Assembly: GCA_020284085.1 (NCBI GenBank)
Contig: JACEVL010001163.1
Location: forward strand, 20,001 to 84,000
Direction: 5' to 3'
Source of the DNA: Aporrectodea caliginosa
Taxonomy: Eukaryota > Annelida > Clitellata > Crassiclitellata > Lumbricidae
DNA length: 64,000 nt
Under the pieces are notes generated by a model. It was not told the origin of the DNA. It saw only the letters and a list, made by a program, of their open reading frames with translations, and did no database searches. Below are positions 1-11,579 of this stretch, piece after piece. How positions within the stretch are numbered: the stretch's first letter is position 1; every line of letters starts with the position of its first letter. A program made the translations under genes and the position numbers.

Positions 1-150
1 GTGGCTGGCCCAGTGACCTGGAATGGGCTTCCGGTGGCAATGCGTCTAACCTCAATAGGACACTCTGCTCAGTTCTTCTCTGGCCTTAAAACTGTCCTGT
101 TTGACCGAGGTTGGGCTGAGAGCGCTCCTGAGTAGACTGTCTTGAAGGGG
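1..150 (+). mobile_element. LINE 3' end (L2/CR1-like), C-terminus of ORF2
   Basis: The window opens inside the last codons of a non-LTR retrotransposon ORF2. The + strand reads VAGPVTWNGLPVAMRL and SGLKTVLFDRGW before a stop near 133. The WNGLP block and the following LKTVLF block are the usual end of L2/CR1-group ORF2 proteins. The same wording recurs on the minus strand at 17277-17862, so both copies belong to one family. A short UTR and a (TAA)n tail follow, which is the normal 3' end of such elements. The 5' part lies outside the window. Confidence 0.85.
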
Positions 151-159
151 CGATAAAAA

Positions 160-379
<220 letters not shown>

Positions 380-1351
380 CGTATTAATTAACAATTATGG
401 ATTGATATAAATTTGGAAAGTTGTTTGAGTAGGCCAAACTGAAGACAACTTTATCGTGAAGGATCTTTCGTCGTATCCGACGCCCAAAGGATACAATAAA
501 TCTGGATCAATATAAATTTTAGAGCTCTTCAGAAGACTGTGCAAAGACACAGGCGAAATGTTTAATGAGCTGAGTCAAAACCAGTTTTAACTAAATCTGC
601 TTTTAAGTGCGAATGGTCTCCGTGACGTTGGCTTAGGGCGCAGACTTAGGGCCACAACTTAAATTTTATGACTCTTCTTTCAGCCTAAGAAGATTGGACA
701 TGGACACAGGCAAAGTGTAAATAAATCAATTGTTAAGACCAACGGACTCCGTTGAGTTGCTTTATTGTTTGCTCATGCATTTGATGTTGAGTACACGCGG
801 TATATATATAGGCCTATTCGTCACCTTCGTCAAGTAGCCCAGTAGGCCTACTTTACTTGCTTGCAAGACCGCCTGCAAAGTAGCCAGCTCAATTCTCCAA
901 TCCAAAATCGACTATTTCAACTCCTCTACAATATCGACTCTTCTGAAAAAAAACGCAGTCTATGAACAATCCAGAAGAAACTTGCCGTCACCAGAACTCC
1001 CAAAGACCATCACATAATATGATAATTCCTTCAACAGTGCAAATTTCTATATGGGTATATTTCATAACAGGTATCAAATTCAGAAATAGAATTAGAGAAA
1101 AAGAAAGTCACGCAAATTAAAAAATTCTTACACAAATATTTTACTAGCACTCCTGAAGCATACTTAATATTGAGCAGAGCTTAAATTTGAGAGATTTGGG
1201 CTAAATTTTTATTTTAGCTTTTTACTATGTGAAACACATACAACTTTTATTCCTAAATATTTACAACTCCGTTACTTAATAAATACACAATACAATAAAC
1301 CCCCGCTGTTTATAATTAGTGATTAATTAGTATTAAGTGTGCATTAAGTGT
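380..1351. other. No recognisable feature
   Basis: AT-rich sequence without a long open frame, RNA gene or recognisable element on either strand. Confidence 0.6.
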
Positions 1352-1632
1352 GGGGCGCGGTGGTGTAGAGGTATGTTCGGTGCCTTGCAACCGGAGGGTT
1401 GCGGGTTCGAATCCACCTCAAGGGGGTATATTTGGTGCCTTGCAGCCAGAGGGTTGCGGGTTCGAATCCACCTCAAGCTGCCGCGTAGGGACCCTGGGCA
1501 AGTCCTTCACTCGCAATTGCTCATGCGCTTCGGCGTGAAACTCCGATTCAGTGTCCGCGCTGTAGTCGGGAGCGGCTCTGAGTAGAAATCTTGAAAGGGC
1601 GCTATATAAATATCTGAAATGAATGAATGAAT
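1352..1632 (+). mobile_element. tRNA-derived SINE with duplicated B-box block
   Basis: The head resembles a tRNA: an A box (TGGTGTAGAGG, about 1360) and a B box (GGTTCGAATCC, about 1404). A block of about 55 bp from 1379 (ggtgccttgca...ccacctcaag) is repeated from 1434, so the copy carries two B boxes but one A box. The body (ccctgggcaagtccttcac, tccgattcagtgtccgcgc) matches the minus-strand SINEs at 14570-14784 and 25071-25290. The 3' end (gcgctatataaat then GAATGAATGA) matches the 3' ends of LINEs in this window, so the SINE probably borrows an L2/CR1-like machinery. Confidence 0.9.
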
Positions 1633-3790
1633 TAAATGATTAAATTAAACCTAAATTATTGTTACGACAAATTATCTACATGTAGGCCTACCATTAAATA
1701 AATTCATTTTAATAGAAAAATAATGTAAAGGAGTTGTAGTAACGGAGTTGTAAAATATTCATAATTAGGTCTCCATGCTTACCGGACGAGTTAAGATACA
1801 AAAATAGTTAGTTTATAGTGGCCAGTTTCAAAATTATTTTTGAAAGAAAAAAATTATATATATATACGCAAAGTGCAATAATTATAGTTTCGGAGTTGTA
1901 AATCTTTTTCATACTATTACATTACAGGAAAAATATCCGAAAATTGTCAACAGAAGCAAACATACATATTGATTTCTGGTTGGTAAAATCAATGCAGACA
2001 TGTTCCCTACTATCGAAGATGTCAATTCAAAAGTCGAGAGTTTCAATTTATTCCACAGATGGCAGAAACCCATTCGTAACGGTGTTGTAACCAATATTTG
2101 AAGACAGAGGGTTTTATTTATTTTTTAATTATTTAGTTCGTTAATAGGTTAATAAAAACCATATAGAGCAATGGATATAATGTGTAAGTTAATGATCTGA
2201 AAATTATAAAACATCAGTTCAGCGTTTCAGCTGTTACCCTAACGTAACGTTGAATTGACTCCCCATTAGAAAGGACAAAGCAATTTCGGGTTAAAATTGG
2301 ACTTCATAATTTTTTTCTCATACTAATCATCTAAATAGTATAATAGAAATAATTTTTTAGAACTAATTCATGCCCTACAATGTATTTTAAAATGATAAAT
2401 TATAATTTTACTCATTGCGTAAGCCGTCCAAAGGAGAAGACGGAAATTTATCTAATTTGCCTCCTGTTGTGAAATATACTCATATATCTTACCTTCAATG
2501 ACCCTCAAATTTCTTAAACCTCTTACATTCGCCAGCTAATCACTATCCAACATCCCAGATCATCACAACTTTCTGTATCTCGGCCTCCTCTAAGAAACTC
2601 TGCACCAACACCATGGAACGAGCATTCAAAAAAAGATCTCCGCCAGTTCGTTCATACTTCACTCTGAAGAGGAGTATGATCTCACCTATTTTCCGCCTGC
2701 CCCTCTCCTGCAGCTTTCGAGTGAATACAGAATTATCTAAGCAATCCTCTATCGAGACTTGGGAAACCAAAGACAACCATAATCAATGATTTTCACCATA
2801 GGATCATGCAGTCTCTGTGGCTTTACCTTCCAGAATTCAATAACGGGCCAAACAACCCGACTATTGTGGATTTGAATTGATATAGTGCCAATGAAAGCTG
2901 TTATCAATGATTTGGCTTTCTTGTGGCGCCGAGAAAGTTTGGAAATTTACTTTAATATTGCATAAAATAGAGCCCAAATTAGAGCAGGCAGTGTCGTGGA
3001 AACGACGACACTCCACACAGAGGCTCGTTGATGATGCTGATGCTGCTGATGATGATGATGACGATGATGATAGGGATGGCGGTGATGATGATGGTTGTTT
3101 GAACCGCATTACGGCCAGCAAGCATGTTACATGCCCATTATTGCCATTGAGCCGCTGAAATTGCCTCACCGGTTTTTGCTGAGAGAGCAAGGTGGGCATT
3201 TGAGCGAATTATTTAGGCGCGATTGACAGAATATGCGAGTGATGGAGTAAAATAATAAGTTATCAGCTGAGTTATCGAGTCATCGAGTGATGAGCGACGC
3301 CAATTCGCCTACGAGCCTGTGCCCAAGACCATGATCTAGCAAACCTGAAAGGGCCTCACTAAAATGGCACGACCCTAAACTAACAAGGTATAGGCCTATA
3401 AAAAATTTACACGAATAATCACGCGAGAGGTTGAAGCAAGCTGAGTCTTCTTTATATTCTTGATTCATAATGTAAGCCGAGTTTTCGTGTATTGTAATTT
3501 ATGAATACCTTCGATCGCGCCCGGCGATTGAGGCGTTATGTTAACACATAACACCTCAAAATCGAGCCGCAATCAGGCTAATATCCAGAAAATGAGTCCG
3601 TAAAACGGCCCCGTACCAAAAGCGCACAGGAAATGAAGTGCGCAAGACAAAGCTTAGGGCAAAAGCGCAAGCAAAAGCGCGCAGACAAATGCGTGAAATG
3701 ATAACCCCGACAAACGCGCGCAAGACCAAAGCGCGTAGCTGTAAAATATAACGTACCGTTGAAGGAATATTTGCGTGGGATCGCTCATAT
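1633..3790. other. Mostly unassigned sequence
   Basis: No gene or known element recognised. A GAT/GCT triplet run lies at about 3029-3097. A cluster of short GCGC-containing near-repeats (aaagcgc, agcgcgc) lies at about 3620-3745. Confidence 0.5.
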
Positions 3791-3880
3791 CAATCAATCA
3801 GTCAATCAATTCTTTTATTTGAACCAGCAATGGAACTCACAGTGTACAGTAGTAACATGAAATGACTTCTTACGACTCCA
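3788..3880 (-). mobile_element. Short LINE 3' tail (minus strand)
   Basis: A (TCAA)n run is followed by attcttttatttgaaccagc. This resembles the 3' ends of the (TTAC)n-tailed LINEs at 12857 and 22518 (tattctttaatagaaccag). It is cut off by the MITE that starts at the TTAA at 3881. Confidence 0.45.
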
Positions 3881-5042
3881 TTAACCCTCGGGCTACCAAG
3901 CTTTTTTGTGACACGGACTACTAAAGGGGGGGTGGTTACCACCCTCTGGATTTCGGGTTTGGTTTCACATATCATTTCTTGTAATACACCAATGGATTCA
4001 GCATTCAATTCTGTACAGAATAGTATATTTAGTTGTACATTATGTGAATGCACCTCGAAATTACATCATTTTTATCAAAGGAACCGATAATTAGCGATAT
4101 TTTATATTATTGCGTACATTTTGTACTTTTTGGATAAACAAATATACGATTATGTGTGTTTTGAAACTGATCTGTGTATCCAAGATACACAAATACATAC
4201 CTACACATGTTTATATACGTATAAATATGCATCCATACATTTATACATGTACATGTATGCATGCCTACATGTACAATGCTGCATTCAGCCATTTTCACAC
4301 AGATTACGCGTATTATTATTTATTTTGATCACTTCCAGTTTTGAAAAGACAAACATGTAAGTATGCAAATGAAGCCCTACATTCCCTCTAAAGTATGGTA
4401 TAATTGTTTCTCTTCTGGAAAGATAACTGAATACGCTACAGACAAAAAACTACGGGGGGAGTCCTTCCATTCAGCCATTTTTCACGCATATTACGGGTAT
4501 TGTTATTTATTTTGATCACGTCCGGTTTTGAAAAGACAAACATGTAAGTATGCAAATGAAGCCCTACATTCCCTCTAAAGAATGGTATATTTGTTTCTCT
4601 TCTGGGAAGAAAACTGAATACGCTACAGACAAAAAACTAAGGGGGAAGTCCTTCCATTCAGCCATTTTTCACGCATATTACGGGTATTATTATTTATTTT
4701 GATCACTTCCGGTTTTCAAAAGACAAATATTTAAGTATGCAAATGAAGCCCTACATTCCCTCTAAAGAATGGTATATTTGTTTCTCTTATAGGAAGAATA
4801 GCCAATAAGCTACAGTCCAAAAACAAGGGGGTGGTATCACCCCCCCCTGGTGCCTCGGGTATATCGGGTATAACTTTTGAATGGCGTGGGCTACCACCAT
4901 GATGTTTACCTCAAAATGTGCGCCAATGAATCTGCTACAGCTACCTTAATTGCAAAAATTATATTCCATATGAAAAAAACTTTTATGCATAGAAACGTAG
5001 GGGGGTGGCAACCACCCCTCCCCTTGGTAGCCCGAGGGTTAA
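3881..5042. mobile_element. piggyBac-like MITE, TTAA-flanked
   Basis: A 1154-bp element lies between TTAA at 3881-3884 and TTAA at 5039-5042. Its ends are inverted repeats: CCCTCGGGCTACCAAG from 3885, with the exact complement ending at 5038. TTAA targets and CCCT ends are the hallmarks of piggyBac-group DNA transposons. No transposase is encoded. The interior holds three tandem copies of a unit of about 186 bp and short AT-rich arrays. A related but different TTAA element, with transposase remnants, lies at 56131-57747. Confidence 0.85.
4283..4842 (+). repeat. Three tandem copies of a 186-187 bp unit
   Basis: Units begin at 4283, 4469 and 4656 with attcagccattttt(c)ac, then a run ending in aagtatgcaaatgaagccc and ctacagacaaaaaac. 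Copies differ at only a few positions. The array lies wholly inside the TTAA-flanked MITE. Confidence 0.9.
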
Positions 5043-6469
5043 GGGGCCATGAAGGGATCTTAGATACTGCCAATAGGGACACCTAATTACTAAGTCATGT
5101 TATCAGCGTGTGTAGGTTAACGCGACTATTTTTAGCTCGCAATTTAATTTAAATGCCGATATATGGACATTTTAAATTTCGAACTGTTTGAACCATACGA
5201 TCCTATCTCTTACATTATGGTTTCACGGTGGCCATTTGTCTGACGTCATGTGGGCTAAATATGCAAATCAGCGCTATCATCATATAACACGGCTTCGCCT
5301 CGAAACATTTCTAGCGCTAACGGACCACGGCCGAGCTTTGTCTATTATATTTAAGTTCTCTTAAGAGGCTCATAAATCACACATGACTTCAGTATTTATT
5401 GTACTAGAGATTCATCAGAGACAGTGTCAAGTATCAAGCTCTCTGGTGCATGTAATGCACCAGAGAGCACCCTACTCTTTTTTCAGCGTCATATCAAGAT
5501 GACGGCGTCAACGGCTTCAAGTGGACAACGAAAAATTGATTCTGAATGTAGAGTCTAAAAAAATAGGTTGACGAAGGAATTTTTGTTATTAAGCATTCCG
5601 TTCCTTCGGCTTCGGTGCAACGACGCTATGCAAATCGTCTTATTATTAGTAGTACAGAGTTGGCGCAGAGTTTGACTACATCCGTTTCTTCAGCTGTCTT
5701 CTTCGCATAAATAAACTTCGATCTGTACTCTCTCGGTGTCAACTTGAATTCTTTTAACAAGTGCTGTTTCACGATCTAATAATCGTCTAAATCAGCAAAT
5801 GACAAACAGTTTTAGCTTTCGGAGTCATCAAGGGCAATAGTAAATTCACCCAGAATTGTGCCTGCACGTATTTCGTAGTTTATAATTGTATAACGCTGTA
5901 GGTAGCTTTGATCTCGGTGGAACTTCATTTTATCGGTTGGCGCTCAAACTGACGCTCTAGTGAAGTCAAACTTTTGCAGTCTGCATTCATCTCGATGACG
6001 TAGATAGCAAATAACAAACATTCTTTGGTTGCATTGGGCCATCGGCGTGTCCGACTCAATCTCAATCGTACGTGAAACCGTTTGGTTGTCTTTGTAAAAA
6101 TAATGACCAACATCGGCGTGATAATATTTACCTCACGTAAGAGGCTTTATGCTTTACTATGATGCGCTACAGTTTTATAATATTGTAAAAAATCGCATAA
6201 CATAATGTGCATCTAATTACAATGGACGCCAGGTGGCGACACTCACTCCTGGAAAATTGTTGCATATGTTCAGAAGAAATTTGTCTCGCATTAAATAGGT
6301 GACGCCACAGTCAAATGTTTTGACTGATTTGAATGAAACGTTGATCTGTTTTGAAACTATTCAGGTCAAAATTGTGCTCAGTTTGATAATGGCTTAGAGT
6401 GCTAATCGTAATCTTACATTTCAAATTTCTAAACTACTACTTGATAGCTAAGCGCTTGGCACCAGCTTA
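5043..6469. other. Unassigned stretch
   Basis: No gene or element recognised apart from the perfect hairpin at 5438-5468. Confidence 0.5.
5438..5468. repeat. Perfect 14-bp hairpin
   Basis: GCTCTCTGGTGCAT and its exact reverse complement ATGCACCAGAGAGC are separated by only 3 bases (gta). No run of T follows and no gene is next to it, so a transcript-end role is not supported. It may be the core of a small foldback element. Confidence 0.85.
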
Positions 6470-7331
6470 TTCATGAACGCCGCCATGTGAAAGAGGAGTT
6501 GCCCAGAGATATTAAGGGAAGATCCGAGTCCGTTTTCAAGATAGACCAGAGAGAGGGAGTAGAGGAGCTGCTAAGGCGGGTTTCGTTGAGGACTTGAAAG
6601 ATTGGAAGGCGGATATAGGGCCTAATTCATCGGAGGATCAGATGAACCAGAGTGGGAAACCTTGAAGAGGTGGGACTTTAGTTTTGAGTTGAAAGCATGA
6701 GGGACAATGGATAAATGATCCTGAGGCAGATCATGGCAGGCGACTGACAATAATGATGAAGGAAATGATAATTTACAGAATTCAGGAGGTAGATCGTTGC
6801 AGAGTCGAACTGCCGTGTGGCATGTCACTCAGACGGAGAATTGAGTTGAGCAAAACTAAAGTCTGGAAAGAGTTAGCTAAGAGGATGTTTGAGTAGAGCT
6901 GCTTGGCTGGATGGCGAAGAGTTCTCGAATATGTTTGGCCTGAGAATATTGTAGGGATTTATAGGCTAGTGATAGAATTCTGAAGTAGATTCACTCTGGG
7001 GCTTTCAATGTGAGTTGAGGATGGGACGGAAAGGTGATGTTTTGATGTTCGAGTGATAGACAGCTCGATGTAGTGGATTTTGGGTAAGTTGCTGATGCTT
7101 AATTTTGGAGGAATCAGGGTTGAGGAAGAGGGAGTTGCAGTGATCAAGCTTGTAGTGCACAATGGCTGCTGCAAAATTTGATGAAATTTTAGAGTCGAGT
7201 AGGCTCTATGGTTCGGATGCGACGAAGGTCAAGAGTGTGCATGAATCATGAACGCGAGAGGTTGGAGATGTATTTAGAAAGGACAGATGTGGGTCAAAGG
7301 TAAAGGCTATACATGGCGTACAGGGGGTTTG
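6470..7331 (-). mobile_element. Old LINE, 3' half, split by the copia insertion
   Basis: The minus strand reads, in broken frames, FDPHLSF (about 7295), NLSRS..HTLDLRRIRTI, HYKLDHCNSLFLN and finally LCNDLPPEF with FNSKLKSHLF (6622-6790). These are the successive conserved blocks after the catalytic box in L2/CR1-like ORF2. Stops and frameshifts mark it as dead. It continues across the copia element at 11757-12440, where the RT blocks lie. The join on both sides is the copia target duplication GTTTG. Confidence 0.8.
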
Positions 7332-7508
7332 TGTTAGATTTTTAAACGGATTTATTGTAACAAATAAAAGGTTCGACGAAAACTATCATCTTTATAACTC
7401 AAATGTTCAGTCAGCCCAGTCAGCCATTTTAACCTTCAGGCAAGAAAAGGGGAGATCTTATATCCAATCAAGATACATGTAGTCGTTATATAGCGCCTAT
7501 ATTTAACA
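7332..7508 (-). repeat. copia 3' LTR
   Basis: 177 bp, identical by eye to the LTR at 11580-11756. It carries terminal TGTTA/TAACA and a TATATAGCGCC block. The preceding target duplication is GTTTG. Confidence 0.97.
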
Positions 7509-7543
7509 CCCCTCCTTAACGGCTACAAAGCAAATACTGGTCT

Positions 7544-10500
7544 TTAGATTAATCCAATATCCAGAGTGAACTGTCTAGTCTTTACAGCTTCCAAAGGCTT
7601 TGTCAGAAGGTCTGCAATCATTATTTCACTCGGGCAGTATTTCACTTCCAGTTCTTTAGATTTGCATAGATCCCGAACAAAATAGTACTTTGTTGCAATG
7701 TGCTTTGTTCTGTGACTTGCCTTCTCATTCTGCAACAGTTTTATACAACTTTGGTTATCTTCGAATAAGACAGTTGGTCCAACAATGTCTTGATTTAGGT
7801 CTGCCAACAGTCTTCTCAACCAGAGTGCTTCTTGTGTAGCTTCCGTTAGAGCTATATACTCCGCTTCTGTTGAGGATAATGTCACCATAGATTGTTTTCG
7901 GCTTGCCCATGAGATTGGTGCTCCGAAATACTTGAACACGTATCCAGTATTAGACTTTCTGTCCTTTGCATCACCACCCCAATCTGCATCAGCATATCCA
8001 ATCAACTGTTGATGTGATTCACACAGGTTTCCTAATTTTAACTTTTTGTCCATTGTGTGCTTTAGATAACGGTAGATTCTCTTTACTTCCACCCAATCAC
8101 TTTCCTTTGGATCATTAACATGTCGTGAAAGTATTGATGTTCCCACCGCTATGTCAGGTCTTGTATTTGTTGCCAAATAGTTCAATGCTCCAATTGCACT
8201 TCTGTAAATTTCTTTAGATTTTGCATCTTCTTGAACTTCTTGTCTTTTCTGGTAACCTGGATCGACTGGAATGTTTGATGGTTTACTGTCAGTTAAATTG
8301 AACTTGTCCAATTTTCTTTCAATATATCCCTTTTGGTGTAACAGAAAAATTCCATTCTCATCTCTTTCAAATTGTATTCCTAAATAGTATCGTAAGTTTC
8401 CAAGGTTTTTCATGTTCAGAGTATGACCCATTCGTTCTTCAAAGTCTTTTAGCATAGAATCTTTCGTTGTAGCCACAATTAAGTCATCTACATGTATGGA
8501 GATGTACATCCATTCTCCATTTTCCTGTTTTGAATACAAACACGGATCATTATTACTCCTCTTGAATCCATTGGTAATGAGAATGTCATTAAATTTTCTG
8601 TTCCATTCATTAGCTCCCTGCTTGAGACCATACAAGTTCTTTTTGAGCTTGCACACAACTTTATTGCCACTTTCCTGATAGCCCTCAGGTGGTTTCATGT
8701 AGACTTCATGTGACAAGTCTCCATTCAGGTAAGCTGTTTCGACATCATAGTGTTTCACTATCATGCCCTTATGTCCTGCAATAATTAAAATTGTTCGAAG
8801 TGTTGTTGGCTTTGCTACAGGAGCAAAAACTTCGTCATAGTCATCTCCGTATTTCTGTGAATAGCCTTGAGCGACTAAACGTGCTTTATATCTGGTAATG
8901 TTTCCTTTTTCATCTTTCTTTACTTTATAAACCCATTTGCTTCCAATTGCTGTTTCGTTTTCTGGTAATTCTGTTAGAATCCATGTTCCATTTTCCTTCA
9001 GTGATTCCATTTCTTCATTCATGGCTGTACACCACTGTTCTGCTTGTTTTCCAGAGATTGCTTCCCTGTATAACCTTGGTTCCGGTTCATCTGTTGTCAC
9101 TTTATTCATTACTTCAACCAATCGCTCTGGAGGTTTTCCTTTGGTTCTCCGTTCTGATCGTCTTAAGTTTTCATCTGTGACTGTAATTTCCAGATTTGGA
9201 TCAACAATTTCTCTTTCAGTTTGTTCATGGATGTGTGTAATAGTTGTATCTTCTTCATCTGAATCTGATGACTGTTCTTCAACTAGGTCAACATCACACC
9301 CTATTTCTTCAGATGAATGTGGATCACCTTCTAGGAAAATGACGTCTTTACTTATTTGTATTCTGTTCGTATTGACATCAAGCAAACGGTAGTCTTTTAT
9401 GCCTATTTCATAACCAACGAATACTAACTTTCTGGCTTTATCGTCCAGCTTCTGTCTTTTCTCTGATGGTACTGCAACATAAGCTGTTGAACCGAATCTC
9501 TTGACATAACTTAAGTCTGGTTTTCTTTTATTCCATCCTTCATATGGGGTTGTCTCCTTCCCATCTACTGGTAATCTGTTCTGTAAATGGTTGGCTGTAA
9601 TTATTGCTTCACCCCAAAGTTTCATAGGCAATCCAGAGTCCTTTAACATACACCTTGTCATTTCTGTCAGGGAACGGTTCTTTCTTTCTGCACATCCGTT
9701 CTGCTGTGGCGTGTACGGTGTAGTAAGTTCAGCTCGGATTCCCTCAGCTTTTAAGAAAGTCTGTAATCTTTCTGCAGTGTACTCCCCTCCTCTATCTGAT
9801 CTAATCTTTTTGGGTGTTTTACCAAATTTGGTCTGTACACATCTGACGTATTCTTTTATCTTTTCTGGTACTTCTGACTTATGGCTCAACAAGTATACCT
9901 CAGTATATCTGCTGAAGTCATCAATCATGGTCATGAAATATCTTTTGCCTCCTGGAGTTACGGTTTGCATTGGCCCGCAAACATCTGTATGAATCAAGTC
10001 CAGAATTTCAGTAGTCTTTGATTCTGACTTCTTTGGAAACGGTTTTCTTGCCATCTTAGTCTTTATGCAGCATTCACATACTTCTGAAAATTGGCATGGC
10101 TTTATGTTAATTCCAGATGCTTTATTCTGTTTTTCTAACAGCCTTATTGCTTGTGAGTCTCTATGTCCCATTCTGTTGTGCCAAACATGTATGCATTCTG
10201 CTTTGCATTGTACTTTGTTTCCTTCAGTCACTTTTTGTAACTTCTCTGAGATGTTCAGTTCAAATAGACCATTGTTTTGCACTGCTTTAGCAATTGTTTC
10301 TCCATTCTTTATGATACTGCACTGTTCATCTTTGAAGTGGACCTCTAAGCCTTTATTGACTAGCTTCTTCACGGAAATTAAATTTCCACGCAACTGTGGT
10401 ACATATAGCACATCACACAATTTTGCTAGGTGGACATTCCCATCTTCTTTTGTGCACTGGAGAAAAACGTCGCCAATTCCGGCAGTCTGTATCTTTTGTC

Positions 10501-11422
10501 CATTTGCTAGAAAAACTTCTCCTTTATGCTGATAATTGAGATTTTCAAAGAAATTCTTGTTACTGCACATGTGTGCTGTAGCACCTGAATCAATATGCCA
10601 AATATGGTCAACATCCATATCACAAGTTTTAAAACAAGAATATGATGTCTGATTTTCTTCCAGATTTTCCACAGTCACATTTTCCTTTAGAGTTTTAGCT
10701 GTGTGATCTGGGTTTTTCTTCTTCCATTCAATGTATTTTCTGCATTCCTTCTTTATGTGGTTTGACTTTTTACAGAAAAAACAGATAAGAGTTGTTTTGG
10801 GTTTAACTTCTCTTTTTGTCATCTTTAGAACTTTTAGTTCTTGATCATTGTGCATGGAAAGAGATTTAGATTTTCTGTTGAATTCTTCCAGTAGCTTGTT
10901 TTTCACTAATTCTATAGTCAGATCTTCTTCAGGTCTTGTTTCGAGTGCGGTAATTAGTGTTCCATAACTGTCTGGTAGGCTACTGAGAAATATTGCTACA
11001 GATAGGTGTTCTGCCAGTGTTTCTCCTAAAGATGCCAACTGGTCAATTTGATTTTGCATTTCTGCTAGATGATTTTCCATGTCACCATGTTCTGTAAGTT
11101 TTAACCCACATAGTTTCTTTAATAAGTTCACCTTACTTGACAGGGTAGCCTTTTCGTGGTATTTCTGCAGTGCTTGCCACGACCCTTTTGCTGTTGACTG
11201 TTTCCGGACGAGGTGAAGTTGGTTGTCTTCAACTTGTAGACCGATTATTGCCCTGGCTTTTCCGTCTTTGGTCTGCCATTCCGTAGTTACTGGATCAGGA
11301 GCTTCCTTAACAATTGTTTCCCACAGATCCTCTTTAGTCAGCGGAAGTTCCATCTTGAATTTCCAGGTCTGATAGTTCTGACTATTGAGTTTTGCGAACT
11401 TACTTGAACTTTTATCCGCCAT
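7544..11422 (-). CDS. copia Gag-Pol polyprotein, 1292 aa, intact
   Basis: A single frame encodes all copia functions in the usual order. An N-terminal gag region (1-205) is followed by a zinc knuckle near 213-227 (CFFCKKSNHIKKEC, CX2CX4HX4C). The aspartic protease active site is WHIDSGATAHMC near 277. The integrase has HTDVCGP near 477, RSDRGGEY near 544 and NGCAERKNRS near 577. The reverse transcriptase has IHVDDLI near 977. RNase H has ADADWGGD near 1146 and SSTEAEYIAL near 1184. The length is normal for copia and no stop or frameshift is seen. The start at 11422 follows the 5' LTR by about 160 bases. Gag and Pol share one frame, so processing is presumably by the internal protease. Confidence 0.96.
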   Translation of the reverse strand: MADKSSSKFAKLNSQNYQTWKFKMELPLTKEDLWETIVKEAPDPVTTEWQTKDGKARAIIGLQVEDNQLHLVRKQSTAKGSWQALQKYHEKATLSSKVNLLKKLCGLKLTEHGDMENHLAEMQNQIDQLASLGETLAEHLSVAIFLSSLPDSYGTLITALETRPEEDLTIELVKNKLLEEFNRKSKSLSMHNDQELKVLKMTKREVKPKTTLICFFCKKSNHIKKECRKYIEWKKKNPDHTAKTLKENVTVENLEENQTSYSCFKTCDMDVDHIWHIDSGATAHMCSNKNFFENLNYQHKGEVFLANGQKIQTAGIGDVFLQCTKEDGNVHLAKLCDVLYVPQLRGNLISVKKLVNKGLEVHFKDEQCSIIKNGETIAKAVQNNGLFELNISEKLQKVTEGNKVQCKAECIHVWHNRMGHRDSQAIRLLEKQNKASGINIKPCQFSEVCECCIKTKMARKPFPKKSESKTTEILDLIHTDVCGPMQTVTPGGKRYFMTMIDDFSRYTEVYLLSHKSEVPEKIKEYVRCVQTKFGKTPKKIRSDRGGEYTAERLQTFLKAEGIRAELTTPYTPQQNGCAERKNRSLTEMTRCMLKDSGLPMKLWGEAIITANHLQNRLPVDGKETTPYEGWNKRKPDLSYVKRFGSTAYVAVPSEKRQKLDDKARKLVFVGYEIGIKDYRLLDVNTNRIQISKDVIFLEGDPHSSEEIGCDVDLVEEQSSDSDEEDTTITHIHEQTEREIVDPNLEITVTDENLRRSERRTKGKPPERLVEVMNKVTTDEPEPRLYREAISGKQAEQWCTAMNEEMESLKENGTWILTELPENETAIGSKWVYKVKKDEKGNITRYKARLVAQGYSQKYGDDYDEVFAPVAKPTTLRTILIIAGHKGMIVKHYDVETAYLNGDLSHEVYMKPPEGYQESGNKVVCKLKKNLYGLKQGANEWNRKFNDILITNGFKRSNNDPCLYSKQENGEWMYISIHVDDLIVATTKDSMLKDFEERMGHTLNMKNLGNLRYYLGIQFERDENGIFLLHQKGYIERKLDKFNLTDSKPSNIPVDPGYQKRQEVQEDAKSKEIYRSAIGALNYLATNTRPDIAVGTSILSRHVNDPKESDWVEVKRIYRYLKHTMDKKLKLGNLCESHQQLIGYADADWGGDAKDRKSNTGYVFKYFGAPISWASRKQSMVTLSSTEAEYIALTEATQEALWLRRLLADLNQDIVGPTVLFEDNQSCIKLLQNEKASHRTKHIATKYYFVRDLCKSKELEVKYCPSEIMIADLLTKPLEAVKTRQFTLDIGLI

Positions 11423-11559
11423 CTTTTCCTTATCAGTTGAAACGATAGTCCAAGGTTAAGTCACGCTATGGTCACGCGTACAACTGTTCGACAGCGTTCT
11501 TTATGTTTTCGATCGCTAAACGACTTTTACTATTACATCCGTTTATCGACGCATACCCA

Positions 11560-11579
11560 CGTGTTCTGGGTCCATAACC
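11560..11579 (-). promoter_or_regulatory. copia primer binding site
   Basis: The minus strand directly after the 5' LTR reads GGTTATGGACCCAGAAC. This matches the anticodon-stem region of initiator methionine tRNA with one mismatch, the half-tRNA priming mode known for Drosophila copia. Assignment rests on position and sequence. Confidence 0.75.

Noticed and set aside
1352..1425. A functional tRNA gene
   Set aside because: A and B boxes are present, but the sequence lacks a proper acceptor stem and is part of a repeated SINE with a LINE-type tail.
8937..10532. + strand frames of 133-155 codons
   Set aside because: Shadows of the copia polyprotein on the opposite strand.
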